This document shows positions 9,143 to 20,514 of a DNA stretch of 22,401 bases, one piece after another. A program made the position numbers and the translations under genes. This stretch comes from Rhizophagus sp. LPA8_4_AMF (taxonomy: Eukaryota; Glomeromycota; Glomeromycetes; Glomerales; Glomeraceae). The DNA lies in contig JADRCO010001117.1 in assembly GCA_021464525.1 (NCBI GenBank), positions 1 through 22,401 of the forward strand. Direction: 5' to 3'. Numbering within the stretch: position 1 is the first letter of the stretch; every line of letters starts with the position of its first letter. The notes beneath the pieces are model-generated. The model was not told where the DNA came from, searched no databases, and saw only the letters and a list, made by a program, of their open reading frames with translations.

Positions 9143-10739
9143 GTGGTGGTACAAAAATGTTCTTTGAGTCGATGTTTATTTTAACCTGTACTTGTTTACT
9201 TTTTTTAACTTGTTTATTTTCGATCATTTATCAGTTATTTTTTTTTAGGTGTTATTTATTTGGTTATGTTCTTGTGTATTTGTTACGGTATTGTGCTTTA
9301 TTGTTTTTTAGGTATGTAACTTAACTAGTATGCTTTCTCCATTTGTCGAACTTACCGTACCTGCTTCTCTGGATGTATATACTATATAAATACAACTAAA
9401 CTTAGGTACGGTACGAAGTCACCTAATAAAATATAATGCCTATATTATTATTTTTTTCTTTTTTAATTTAATTTTAAAATTTACCATTAAAAAGTTAAAG
9501 GAAATTTTTTCATAAAATTAGTTTTCATTTCATCTATAATACAATTGTATTACTGTAAATACTAAAATTTATTATCTACGTCTTTTAAATTACACTTTAC
9601 ATCTTAAAAAAAATTTTGCATTAAAGATTTATTAATTGTTTCAAAATAAATTAAAAATTCAGCCAGCTAAGTGGTTTTCAGTAAATTTTTCCTGGATTAT
9701 TAGATTGATTAGATTGTTATGCATTTGTGCATCTTGTGTTTCTTTTTTTTTTGAAAAATTAAGACTCGTTCTGTAATTCACCCAAAGGTTATTCATGTGA
9801 TACTATAATTCCTATGATATAATCGGTTCGTACTCATCGTACCTGTACATAATTAATAATACCTTTTTTTTTTGTTCCCCTTTTTTTGTATAAAAGTACT
9901 AAATAGAATTTACTGTTTTTTAAAAATCTAAAAATAAGACATATTTTGTAATCTCTTACATTACAAAATAAAGCTCGTGAAATAAATATGATTTGTTTTT
10001 TATTTTAATTGCTACAATTGTAATTAATTAAAATTAATTAATTCTTATTAACTGATTTCACCCTATTCTGTATTTAGACAAATTATTTTTAATTAAAATT
10101 TTTCTTCAATGTTGAGATATATTGTTTCGCGCCTTTAATTTTTAACACGTCCATGTGACACGCAAGCTTCTTAGTTCCGAGACATTTATTAGCTAGATTA
10201 TTATGTAATGATCACCTGCTTAAACCATGGTAAAGCTCCGGACTTCGTAACGGTTACCGTTTCCCTAGTTTTAAATATTAATACGGTACATTTATTAGAT
10301 TACTATAATAAGAAGAAATTATATAATAATCATACCGTATTTTACTGAAAATAATTTTTTACTATAGAGTTGCTTGTTCTCGAGTACATTATTACAAACT
10401 GCGCCAAATATCATCTGTTGATCATCTGATTTGTTTGTACCTCTCACGCGGTGATACACGAACATGTTTTTTCACAAGAACCAACAATGCCACAAAGGTA
10501 TAGAAAATTGTTTTAGTGTTGTAGAATTAGAATTGATCGTGATTATATGTGCGCTTATGACTATAACTCTAATAGGTGATAATATTAGTGTCTTAGCTAT
10601 TGTAACTATGATATTTGATTAAGCATACATACATTCTCCATAAAAAGCTATTATGAATATTCCACATTTTCCTTGTATTCCATATTCTTTTGTTATCACA
10701 AAAAATTTAATCCATAATTAGTAACCCGCTGTATAAACT
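9143..10739. other. gene-free stretch with one inverted repeat
   Basis: No gene supported. It contains a perfect 9-bp inverted repeat ACCGTACCT (9354-9362) / AGGTACGGT (9404-9412) with a 41-base spacer, plus long T-runs. The right end may include unrecognisable 5' parts of the LINE relic that becomes readable at 10740. Confidence 0.45.
9354..9412. repeat. 9-bp inverted repeat ACCGTACCT / AGGTACGGT
   Basis: Exact 9-base arms at 9354-9362 and 9404-9412 are separated by 41 bases. Extra partial pairing exists just outside the arms. It is too short for a known element and could be the end structure of a small decayed transposon. Confidence 0.45.
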
Positions 10740-12350
10740 AAGGTTAAAGCTCATTCTAACGTGAAAGGTAATGAGATATCGGATAGTTTGGCTAAAATGA
10801 AATTCGCAACAAATTGACGTGGAAATATGTTTAAATTATGAAAATTCTTGAGGATTTGGATTTTATTGGAATTATAAATTAATGGTAACTTGTCCACATG
10901 AATTTTATAAAATATTTAATCAATGTTATTATAAGGCGATATGGTTGGTTCTTGATATTAACATATATTATAGACTCAAACCTCAAGATGTAGAGAACAC
11001 TTCGTACGACATAATTATGGATACATAATTATGGATGAATACAATCAAGAGATTTCGTTCAAGAACAATGATATGGTGCACTCCCCGGTCAAAGTATCCG
11101 ACCACCCTAAAAATTAAAAAAATATTTTGGGTTTTAATATAATTTCACGTATATTTTAAAATTCGAGGTGTATAAAACTATTTAGAAGTGATTTTTCACT
11201 TAATTGATAGTAATATACCGCAGAAATATTTAATTTTTATGATGAAAAAAATTTTGACTTTTTAACCAGAACAGTTATAGTAAAATAAATGTTAAAAATT
11301 GATTCTTTAACTAAGGAATAGCTTATATTCCAAATATCAAAAAGATTGAATCAGCAGTTGTTGAGAAATCATTTCTTAAAAATGATGAATTTTTGCAAAT
11401 TTTATATGTAAAACCATCATTTTTACTGAGTTTTAATGATTTTCAAAGGCAGATTTCTAAACAACTATTAATCTAATCTTTCTGATTTTTGAAATATAAG
11501 GCATTTTTTAGTCAAAGAATCTAATTTTGGCATCTATTTTACTGTAACTCTTCTGGTTAAAAAGATAAAAATTTTCACATTTTTTAAATTAAATATTTAT
11601 ACAGAATTTTATTACTATTTAAGCAAAAAATCACTTTTAAAGAGGTTTTAATGTTTCATACTTTAAAATAAATGCAAAATTGTTATTAAAAATTCTATTT
11701 TCTTAATTATTTTTCAAATTTTAGGGTGGTCGGATACTTTTGATCTGGGAGTGTACCTATGATATTAAAATTATTTTGGAAATTTTACCTTCCATGGGTA
11801 TTTTAAATAAACGTAGTCCTGAAATTTATTTATAAGTCTGGTAGATGTGTCCGTGTGGTCGTGCTGTAGACACACATATGGATTTGTAGAATGAATCAAG
11901 TTACAATTGGCCAAGTTATCAATCAAGCGTTAGAAATAGCAAAAAATGAGATGAATTCTAAATTGAATTCAATTGGGCTCTCGTTTATTTTTTCTTTTAA
12001 ATGAACGATCAAACTTGGTTTTTAATGGCAGAATCTTCACTAAGCTATTAAAGAAATTGTTGATGTCAATTTATATTTGAGAATTTCAGATAAAAGATTA
12101 AAAAAGTGGGATCAAATCTTTTATTCAAATATTAAGAATTTAAGTGAAACATATTTGGTTAATGCGATGTGATGAAGTTAATACATGGGAAAGTAGTCAT
12201 GGTATTACGCATCAAATGAAAAGGTTAAGCAAAGAAGATCGAACATTAATTCCTTCATTTAGAATTGGTAAAAAGGTTAAAGATCGTTTTGTATATGGCA
12301 CTATGCAAAGGTGGATTGGTTGTAGTCAAGCTCGTAATAAATCATGAACA
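10740..12350 (+). pseudogene. LINE (non-LTR retrotransposon) ORF2 3'-end relic, split by a MITE
   Basis: Three pieces in the right order support this. At 10743-10818, VKAHSNVKGNEISDSLAK matches the last RNase H block (HS...NExxDxLAK, with the late catalytic Asp). After the MITE, at about 11763-11960, a reading contains DIKIILEILPSMGILNKR and then, across a frameshift, CPC...THIWIC, a zinc-knuckle-like CX1C...HX3C. At 12144-12347 the tail has MRCDEVNTWE...HGITHQMKR, which resembles the extreme C-terminus of LINE proteins in this kind of fungus. Stops and frameshifts lie between the pieces, so it is dead. The reverse transcriptase and endonuclease parts are not visible. Confidence 0.6.
11079..11753. 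mobile_element. palindromic (foldback) Tc1/mariner-type MITE
   Basis: The ends are inverted repeats: CACTCCC-GTCAAA-GTATCCGACCACCC on the left, with the reverse complement ending at 11753 on the right. Beyond the first 35 or so bases the symmetry continues almost to the centre (near 11416). For example TTTTTAACCAGA and ACAGTAAAATA-like words recur inverted, so each arm is about 330 bases. Flanks are TG (11077-11078) on the left and TA (11754-11755) on the right, consistent with a mutated TA target duplication. There is no transposase ORF, so it would be moved in trans by an IS630/Tc1/mariner enzyme. It interrupts the LINE relic. Confidence 0.85.
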
Positions 12351-13204
12351 AGTTTTGGTCTTCGGAAAGTTTGTCAGATTACAATAGATATAATGTTTAT
12401 ATAGAATCTAATTACTCTAGAAATTTTCTTTATTAGATTAATATTTAAGTTAGTGTTATATTTGTTTAGATAGGATACTTTATTAAAAAGATGTATTACG
12501 TCTACATGGTAAAGACATGATGCATTTTCACATTTTTACTATATTAATAAAGAGAGTTGAATTAAAAAAAACAATACCAGAAAGGCGTAAACGAGTTAAG
12601 TGTAGTAAAGTTGTTAGACGAACTTCATATTCTATTGAAAAGGGAAGTTGTCAATTACGCAAATCACCGTACAAATATAGTAATTCTTATTTTCGGGATG
12701 TGCTTATTTTCGGAAAAATACGGTATACAATTTAATTACCAAATCAACGATATACTGTAAATGTCATCATTTTGCAAGAATGATACGGCACGCGTATAAG
12801 TTTATGTTTATTTTCTTTGCAATAATTCTTAAGAGTATCCGCAATCATATCATGTGTCTTTAATCACTTGTAATGAACAATGCTAAATAGGGTTGTGTAG
12901 TGGAAACAGATTATAACTTAACTAATTAAATTGTATTTTATCTAGTAAGAAGTTTGTTTGTTTTGGCAAACCAAGAAACTGACTACAAAAGATCCTGTTG
13001 ATTTTTCGTCATATTATTACGCACTATTTATAGTAAAGCAATTAACGAATGTAGAAAGACAAATGATCATTCTTACTACTAAACCACTTTTTATAAATAA
13101 ATAAATAAGATAAGTAATAATTTTGCTATAATATACAACGTATCAGACAAAATTTTTAGTTAAGTTAAAAATTATGACATCTTTTTTTTTAGAAAAAAAA
13201 TACA
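12351..13204. other. gene-free stretch downstream of the LINE relic
   Basis: No gene supported. A 72-codon plus-strand open frame (12517-12735) is basic and Ser/Arg-rich but matches nothing I recognise, and it may be LINE 3' debris. The remainder is AT-rich with no clear structure. The 3' end of the adjacent minus-strand gene lies at its right border. Confidence 0.4.
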
Positions 13205-13210
13205 TTTATT
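13205..13210 (-). terminator. candidate polyadenylation signal AATAAA of gene 2
   Basis: On the minus strand AATAAA occurs about 135 bases after the stop codon at 13346 and is followed by a T-rich tract, as expected of a fungal 3' end. It is the only exact AATAAA I noted shortly downstream of this stop. Confidence 0.4.
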
Positions 13211-13345
13211 GAATACACTATAAATTGAATAAAATAATGAAAGAGAAGAAAGAAGGGATGTTCGATTTTAGAAATATAATTACTAATGAGTAAAAAAACA
13301 AAAATTCACAAATGACCTATATAACTGCGTAATATTAAATAGTTC

Positions 13346-15084
13346 TTAACTTATCAAAGACTTGAATGTTATATCTAATTTAGTTATTTCTGTTTTCTTA
13401 TTTAGAATATCTTGAATTTCTTCTTCAGTTAATTCGTGATATGCAATTAATATTCGTCTATTCTTCTCAAGTTCTTCGGAAGCAGAATTATCATTAGATA
13501 AAATAACATTTCCTTGTTTTTCCAAAATATTATCTAATAAAAGCTTTCCTCTTTTACCAAGATCATGTCTTTCATTAACTTTATTAACTAATCCATTTAA
13601 CTCAGTTCGTTGAGATTGAATTTTAAGCTTAAATTGTAAAATTTCCTTATCCTTCTGAAGGTTTTCTATATGGATTTGTTGTTTAATTTGTTCATTTTGA
13701 AGTGCTTCCCTATGTTTTCTGATCTCTTCAAGTTCATTCTCTATTCCTTTAGCTTTAGCTTCAAATTTTCTCTTTTTAGTTTGTGATGATTTTAGATCCT
13801 TTTCCAAGTCATTAATTTTCTTTCTCAATTCGGATGTACTAGTTTTAGAAAGAAGTCTCTCCTGTCCTAATTTTTTTTTGAGATTATTTAATTCCGCTCC
13901 TTTGTTTTCAATTACAGATAATGATAATTTAATATCATTTAATTCATTTTTCAAGTTGATAGATTCGTCTTCTTTAGCTTTAAATTCCATATTCGTTTCT
14001 TCCAGTTGTTTTTCTGATTGTTTCATATCTTCCTCTTTGATTTCTAACTCATCTAATAATTTATTTACTTCTTTATTCAATATTTCTTTTTCCATTATTA
14101 GTTCAGCAGTAAAAGAATTTAGCTTTTCTTCTTTTTCTTCTAATTGCTTCTTGGTTTTTTGAATAATAACCTCTTTTAGTTCCAATTTGGAGTTTAATTC
14201 ATTAATCAATTGTTTCAATTTAGTTGTTTCTTGCTCTGAAAGAATGTTCTTTTTTACTAAATCTTCTTCTTTTGTACGCAAGCTACTTTCTTTTTCTTCA
14301 AGTTCTGTAAATTTAGCGTCTAGTGCTAACTCTTCTTCAACTTGTTGTAGTGCTTCCTTTTGTTTAATTAATTTCCAATTTTTTTTCCATGCGTTCAAGT
14401 TATATCTACCTTGAAAAGTATCAATGGAATTCAATGTATAAATTTCAAGTTGTTCATATATTTTTTTCACTTTAGCTTCTGGCCTTATATCAGCTAAGCA
14501 TCGAAAATTTTTAATACTATCAGATAAGAATTCTAAACCAGAATCTATATTGGTATTATTAATACTTAAACTCTCTAATTTAGTTATATTTTTTAAAGGT
14601 TCCAAACTACCATGAAATTTATTATATATTCCCTTTTGGGTTCTATTTCCATCAGTGTTTCCTATAAGTAGTTCCTTTAAGTTAACAAAATGACTAAAAC
14701 AATTTAAATTTTGGTTAAATGAATTATCAAGCAAATTTAAATACTCTAACGTTTCGTTACTTGCAGCATGTAATTTCAATTCATTGAGTTGATTACAATT
14801 GGCTGAGACATATTTAATATTCAAGCAATAACTTAGATCTAAACTAATTAACTTATTCTGTGAACAATCAATCTCAGTTAACTTCTCATTTTTGCTAACA
14901 TCTAAACTAGTTAATTTATTTTTAGAACATTGTAATTTTTCTAAACTAATAAAATCGGTTAAATCCAAATGACCTTCTAGATTTTCATTAGTCATTATTA
15001 ATTCATGCAGCTTTTTTCTGTCTTCCTTTATTGGATATCGTTTGTCTTTATATTTTCGTGTGTTTGTTTGTTCTAATTGCGGTT
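13346..15084 (-). other. LRR plus coiled-coil exon 7 of gene 2
   Basis: This exon encodes residues 1176-1753 and the stop. It opens with a basic lead (KYKDKRYPIKEDRKKLHEL) typical of what precedes LRR blocks in this fungal group. The LRR repeats are of the LxxLxCSxNxLTSLDVSxN kind (about 1205-1365). A long Glu/Lys/Leu-rich coiled coil follows (about 1416-1680), then a short tail. The acceptor at 15085 follows the MACPF exon's donor in phase 1 and keeps frame. If it were a separate gene, its first ATG would be at 14995, which would cut off the conserved lead; this favours fusion. Confidence 0.75.
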
Positions 15085-18000
15085 CTATAAAAAAAATTTA
15101 GTTACCTTTGAAAGTTTAAAATAAGTTCATATTATTTGCGATTGTAAAAAAAAATTACCATACCTCCCCTATATTTATTTTCAGTTAAAATATTTCCCAT
15201 TGAATATTTCTTTCCGTTAATATCAATCTTTGAATTTTCACAATCTGAATGTAATAGAGTGCAAATAGCTACTTCAACATTGGATTGATTGGAATTGAAA
15301 TCTATACTTGAATTTGAAATATTAAAATAAACACAGTTCTTTGACCATCCGGCTAGCTCAATATTTATAGGCTCAAAACATTTGATAGAGATATCATATC
15401 CTTGAGATAACTGGTGAGAAGTTTCAATTGAATAAGAAGAATTGTTGCGTTGTAATGCAATAGTTTTCTTATAATAATCAACTTGTATTTCTCGATTATT
15501 TGGACTAAATACTGATAATTTTGAAGGATTTCCAATCATCATCCATAAGATATAACATTCCTTTATATTTACGTTTGTATTTGTAGTTTTTATCGTCGCA
15601 GTAAATTTATCAATTTCATATGATCCAAATGTAACAAATATATCTTTCAATTTTGAATTATCTTTTGAAATAATAGATCCAAAAACCTCGTAATTTTTAT
15701 TTTTCAACGATGGCTCTATACTTATAATTATCTGCTTGGTAATAACTGAATCCTTCAAATCAGTACTTCCGGTCATTATAATCCTAAAATTGTTTTGCTT
15801 ATTTAAAATTATGTCGATTTTCTTCTTTTGTTCCACTTCAAGGATATCGTATAAAGGAATTATATTATCAAATTCAATAATTTCTAAGTCATTCTTTGTA
15901 TTTTGAATCCATTCAGATAAATCATTTTCTTCAATAATGTCTCCTCTTTGCGTTAAAAGACACGGAATACTGAAATCTGCAAAATGTGATTTTAAGGATT
16001 CGAATACTGGTGATGCTAAATCAATCCTTTTTGAAATGTAAGATGAATTTTCTATTGTATTCTTAAGAGATTTTCCTAATGTAGTATTTAATGGAATAAG
16101 GTGTCCATATTTGTCAAAAATTTCTTGTAAATGTATAAGTGGTTCCATACTTTCAAGTGCTTTTTCTATAGCTTGTTGAAATTTTTCTGAAGGTTTAATA
16201 TAATTTCTATATAATGAAATGTTGTATTGTTCACCTTTTACCAGAAAATGTACGCGATCCTCGTAACTTAGATCATCCGATACTTTAATAAACGGAAAAG
16301 AGCTTATATCTTCATCGATATTAGTTGAAATGATGTTATTATTTATTAAAATTTCTTCTAAGATAGTCACCGGCTTTATAATATTTAAATAAAATTTATC
16401 ATTTGAATTTACATCAGGAATATTAATTAAATTGAAAGCATTTTCATTGCTAATTCTTAATTCAGAACTTTGATCAATTATTAAACCTCGAAGAAGTTGA
16501 AGTTCTTCAATCCATCTTACATATTTTAAATTTTTAACCCAATTTTCTAAAGTCAATTTCTCTTTAAAATTTGCAACTCCAGGTTGTATTTCATCTATTA
16601 ATGATATTGTTTCGGATTTTAGTTGAGAAATTGGAACGAGATTATTATAAGAAATTATTTCAGCTATATCATCGTGAAATAAATTATTCATCCAATCGGT
16701 TAATTTTTCATGAGTATCTAAATTTATTCCGTTTGGTGTTAATATTTTTGGAAAGAAATTCAAAGCGGATAAATTATCAAATGGGATTTCTTTTTTATAT
16801 TTTGTTGAATTATATATCCAATTTAAGTAAGAGCTAAAAATGGCGACTTTTGATGAAGTAACCGATTTAAGGCCATTGATAAACAATTTGCCACCAATTA
16901 AAATCTTTCTTGGAAAAAGATGACCGTACATTTCATATAACTTCTCTCCATCATCATCTATATAATTTGAAAAAGATTCTGATAAATCAGCAGTGTAAGT
17001 AATTTCAGCAACAGGAAAAATAATACATATATCTGATGGTTGCAAAGATTCGTCAAGTTCAACGTTGTTATCATCAGTATTAAAACTCAATAAATTTTTA
17101 CGTGAGTTACGATCGTTTATAAAAGTATACACTAAAGGTTGACCCTCATATAAATTTATATTCAATTTTCCATCTTCAGTAAATATAGCTTGTTTACTTG
17201 GTTCTATGATAGACCCATCCAAGAATAATCCATGGTTCAATTTGAGCTTTATATCAGCCACCATTTCTTGTATATACTATAAATATTAAAACAATAATTA
17301 ATTTTCATACTCATATAATGTATACTAGAACCCAATTTGTTAATCTTACTTTAATTAAACCATCTTGATCGGCTTTTAATTGTCCAAGTTCATCAGCAAT
17401 TTTAACATCAATAGGAAAAGACAATACGTTAATACAACTATCTAATTCTTCACATAATTCCTTAAAAGTTTTCTCAATATTTTTCGCTTTAAAATATTTT
17501 ATCAAAGATTTCATTTGAGAAATTTCTGATATAAAATTTTTAATTCGTGTTATAGTATCAGATAAATTTTGTAAGCATGAATAATTGTTACTATTGAAAA
17601 ATTCTTTTCTATCTTCTATATCTCTTTTAAGATCTCGTACGGCTGGTTCTGCAGCATCAATTCTGGTTTTTAATATTTTACAAGTTCGTTTATTATGTTC
17701 AGCAGCAGCTTCTACTAATTTATCGATTTCTTCAAAAATATTTTCAATTTCTTCAATTATAGGAAGAAATTTCGCAAATGGAACTATTGAAGTATTGACC
17801 GTACAAATATATTATTGTTAATAAAAATCATTGTTAGTAATCAATATAATTAATATATATTAACTTACTTCTTGAATTTAGACCAGAAGAAATATATAAA
17901 TCGTCATCATCGTTAACTTTTGGCTTACTTTTGTCATCAATATTGTCTATATTAGGTTGTGAAGATTGTAGATCAAAAGAATCCTCAGTACTTAATTGAC

Positions 18001-19077
18001 ATAAAATTTTATGTACTTCTTCAATGTCGGGTCTTAATTTTGGTTCATCATCCCAACATTTTTGATAAAGTTGTTGGTACTTTAGAGGTGTACCTTCAAT
18101 TGGATCTTCTCTATCCCCCTTATTAATATAATGGGTAATTAAATTTCGTGAACAGTCAGAAAAAGGAGGACGCCCGCTTGAAATTTCCCATAATAAAACA
18201 CCTAAACTATAGATATCAGACTTCTTATTTTTTTTATACTTTCTATTCTTAAAACATTGCGGATCAATATATCCAACCATCCCATATTTATTACCCTTTG
18301 AATGAGTTGTAACTTCTGCCAACTTTTTAGATAATCCAAGGTCTGCAATTAATAATTTTCTATCATTCACTAATATATTTTTTGAGTGCTACAAAATGAT
18401 TGACAATATTTATTAAAATTATCATCGAAAACAAATCACAAATATTATAAATTATATAAAAAAATACACTACCAGATCTCTATGGATTATTCCTTTGTAA
18501 TGTAAAAATTTCAATCCACTAGTAATATCCAATGCCATTTGAATTTTATCTTGCCATTTTAAAGAAGCAAAATTTTTTTTCAAATATTTTCTTAAATTTC
18601 CTTCATTGGCATATTCCAATACCAATATATAATTCTTAGAATCTATTAATTTTAAATATGAATAAATTAGATTGATTGTACAAGTAAATTTTTTAAAAAA
18701 TCTTAACATATACCTTTTGTTATTCCAAGACAACGATTGACTTTTGGATGATAATCAACCTCGCGAAGGAGGTTTAACTAAAAAAAAATGGTAAACCGAA
18801 ATTAATTTATTTATATACATACATCAAGCTAATATACAGTACTAGTGATTTGTACCTCATTGATTATCTCATCATTAACCTCATCAAGTTCATTTGGACT
18901 TTTGCTAATTATAATTTTTAGTGCGACCAATAATCCTGTATTAGCCAAGTTTGCTTTAAACACTTCACCGAAATTTCCTCTACCAATTTCGACGAATTCT
19001 TCAAATTCATTATATTCAAAATAACGAATATACCCATTCTTTATCTTTTCTTCAAACCATCCTTTTACTGAAGTCAT
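13346..19077 (-). CDS. TKL kinase - MLKL-like helical bundle - MACPF-like - LRR - coiled-coil fusion protein
   Basis: Seven exons join in frame with GT-AG introns: 19077-18856, 18777-18714, 18642-18473, 18388-17869, 17783-17350, 17276-15164 and 15084-13346. Total 5262 nt, 1753 residues. Kinase about 25-284: IGRGNFGEV (31-39), Lys54, alpha-C Glu74, HRDLHSKN (149-156), DLG in place of DFG (168-170), YIDPQ, CWDDEPKLRP. MLKL-like bundle 326-474. MACPF-like segment 475-1174 with YGHLFPRKILIGGKL at 587-601 and a weaker second copy at 860. LRR 1205-1365, coiled coil about 1416-1680. Known: kinase-controlled helical bundles (MLKL) and MACPF proteins both permeabilise membranes. Inferred: a cytosolic signalling or cell-death effector in which the LRR or coiled coil senses or oligomerises and the kinase triggers. 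No signal peptide is visible. The alternative, three adjacent genes, is less likely because both junction introns keep frame and the later parts lack family-style starts of their own. Confidence 0.8.
15164..17276 (-). other. MACPF-like exon 6 of gene 2 (one canonical and one degenerate signature)
   Basis: A single 2113-base exon encodes residues 471-1174. The first unit has YGHLF-x6-GG (587-599), matching the MACPF signature Y/W-G-x-x-F/Y-x6-G-G. About 75 residues later comes LTDWMNN...PISQL (662-689), which resembles the W-[IL]-x-S...P-I-x-x-L ending of MACPF domains. The second unit repeats the order in weaker form: YGHLI...LGKSL (860-874), then LSEWIQNT (923-930) and IIPLYDIL (942-949). 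A beta-rich, Ser/Asn-rich C-terminal part follows (about 965-1170). Pore formation is known for the family but not shown here; fold assignment is by motif only. No signal peptide, so action inside the cell is expected. Confidence 0.6.
17350..17783 (-). other. MLKL N-terminal-domain-like exon 5 of gene 2
   Basis: One 434-base exon encodes residues 326-470, nearly all predicted helix with regular heptad-like hydrophobics. It starts IPFAKFLPII; later landmarks are AEHNKRTC, AVRDLK, NNYSCLQNL, IKNFISEISQM, KELCEELDSCINVL and DELGQLKADQDGL. In animal MLKL the helical bundle precedes the kinase; here it follows it. The exon is bounded by a phase-1 intron, which gene 1 shares at the same place, and a phase-0 intron. 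It runs on smoothly into the helix at the start of exon 6 (YIQEM). Confidence 0.65.
17869..19077 (-). other. kinase-domain exons 1-4 of gene 2
   Basis: Four exons encode the TKL kinase and a short polar linker. Introns fall after the alpha-C glutamate (phase 0), after GITK (phase 1) and between HRDL and HSKN (phase 0). All three sites are shared with gene 1. Gene 2 lacks the fourth kinase intron that gene 1 has before its CW motif. All catalytic residues are present (Lys54, Glu74, Asp151, Asn156, Asp168), so an active enzyme is expected. DLG is a tolerated DFG variant that can alter activation-loop switching. Confidence 0.85.
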
Positions 19078-20510
19078 TTTTTTATTTTCAGTAGTAATAG
19101 AGAAATTATATTTTATTAGAAAGAAAAAAGAAAATAGAAAATTTTTTTTTTTTTTAGTGCTTTATTTATGCATTTTTGTAACTATGCATGTTGCCAATCC
19201 ACTCCAATTCTGCATTTGTTCAACCGTATACTTCCTACATAATTTTAAATTCATAATTTAGTACCTCTTTTCTTATAAATATTTACCTCGCTTATATAAT
19301 AAATCAATTGTAGAATAATCAATTTCTAAAAGGAATTAAATTTCTGATATAACCTTTAAACTGTACGTGAGGTGAGGTATTTGGAAAAAGATTTTATGAA
19401 AAAAAAAAAAAAAAAGATTTTTAAATAAGTCAAATATGATATTCAAAACAATTTTTGACGCTTTAAGAGAACTTGCATGAAAGCAAAATTGCACCTGTTG
19501 TACGTTTTTTTAAAAGTTATATTAGCTTTTTTTATAAAAATTTGATACATAAGTTCACGTGATAAAATTCACGTGTAGACTAATAAGAAATTTTCTTATT
19601 TCAGCCAAGTCTATCAATTTCTTATTGGACTAGCTTTTCTTTGTTGCTAATAACTCTTTTTTTGGAAATATTGTCAACATTAAGTATAAATCAACCATCT
19701 CTAAGAAATTTACTCTTCAATACCAATTATTTATAAGTTGCATTACCCTCATGGCATATTTTAAAATTAATATCGAATATTGGCAACTGAAGTTTTATTA
19801 TTATACTGATTAAAATGTATTTTTATTTTATTATTTCACCAAAACGTAAAAGGTCAATAAAATATTATAATTTCATAGTAACTACACGTACATAGTGATA
19901 AAAAAAACACAGTATATATTTTCTCTTGTTATAAAATTTTTAAATGATAGAGTTCAACATGCTCATCCGAAACAAGTAGACCTCAAAACAGAGAATTTCG
20001 CTTCAAAATGTGCACGGTACAATCATGTATGAAAATGACACTCGTACCAAACGTAATACTAACTTTTTGAATAATGAACTTAATGAGAGAATACTGACAA
20101 AATCAAATTTGAGGTTTAAATGCTTGTTCATCGATTATGTGAGTGGGTTTAAATTTTATAAAAGTTTTTAATTCATTGTCCAAGGAATTATGAGACTTCT
20201 ATATTGTTGTCTTATAAATTTTAGAAAGTATAGCTGACCTATATATTTATATTCTGTGTAAAAGTAATCTTCAAGCAATATTCTGATTGCATTTGTAGTT
20301 AATACTAACAAAAATAATTTATCATCATATTGAGTAAAGAAAGAACTTTATTTTCTGGTATTCTTTTTGAAATATTGCAAAAAAATAATTTACTTTTGGT
20401 CTTTTAATTTTATGAAGTTTTTACCTTCAGGAATTTTTTCCTCCCGATCGGACTTTATAATGACATCCATTCCTAGTAATTAGTTTATTTATGTGAAAAT
20501 TCTTAATGTA
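19078..20510. other. intergenic region upstream of gene 2
   Basis: No gene supported. A long T-run lies at 19141-19155 and A/T tracts near 19400. The CACGTG pair at 19556-19575 is the only regulatory-looking signal. I found no transposon ends or coding relics. Confidence 0.5.
19556..19575. promoter_or_regulatory. pair of CACGTG boxes upstream of gene 2
   Basis: CACGTG at 19556-19561 and 19570-19575 are 14 bases apart start to start, about 480 bases upstream of the gene 2 ATG. They match the pair upstream of gene 1 and suggest a shared bHLH-type regulator. A nearby palindromic AATAAGAAA/TTTCTTATT (about 19591-19609) adds local symmetry. The distance is longer than for gene 1, so the link to the promoter is tentative. 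Confidence 0.35.
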
Positions 20511-20514
20511 ACAT

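Noticed and set aside
13878-14414. Plus-strand open frames of 94 and 75 codons
   Set aside because: Antisense shadows of the coiled-coil exon; their Ser/Phe/Leu-rich composition is the reverse complement of Lys/Glu-rich codons.
16571-16837. Plus-strand open frame of 88 codons
   Set aside because: Antisense to the MACPF-like exon, with no family pattern or splice context.
13346-17264. MACPF-like and LRR readings as two independent single-exon genes starting at 17264 and 14995
   Set aside because: Both ATGs lie inside longer homologous readings, and the introns on either side keep frame. The truncated copy at 5275-5815 preserves the kinase-bundle-MACPF exon order. It cannot be fully excluded without transcripts.
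17585-17821. Plus-strand open frame of 78 codons
   Set aside because: Antisense to the MLKL-like exon.
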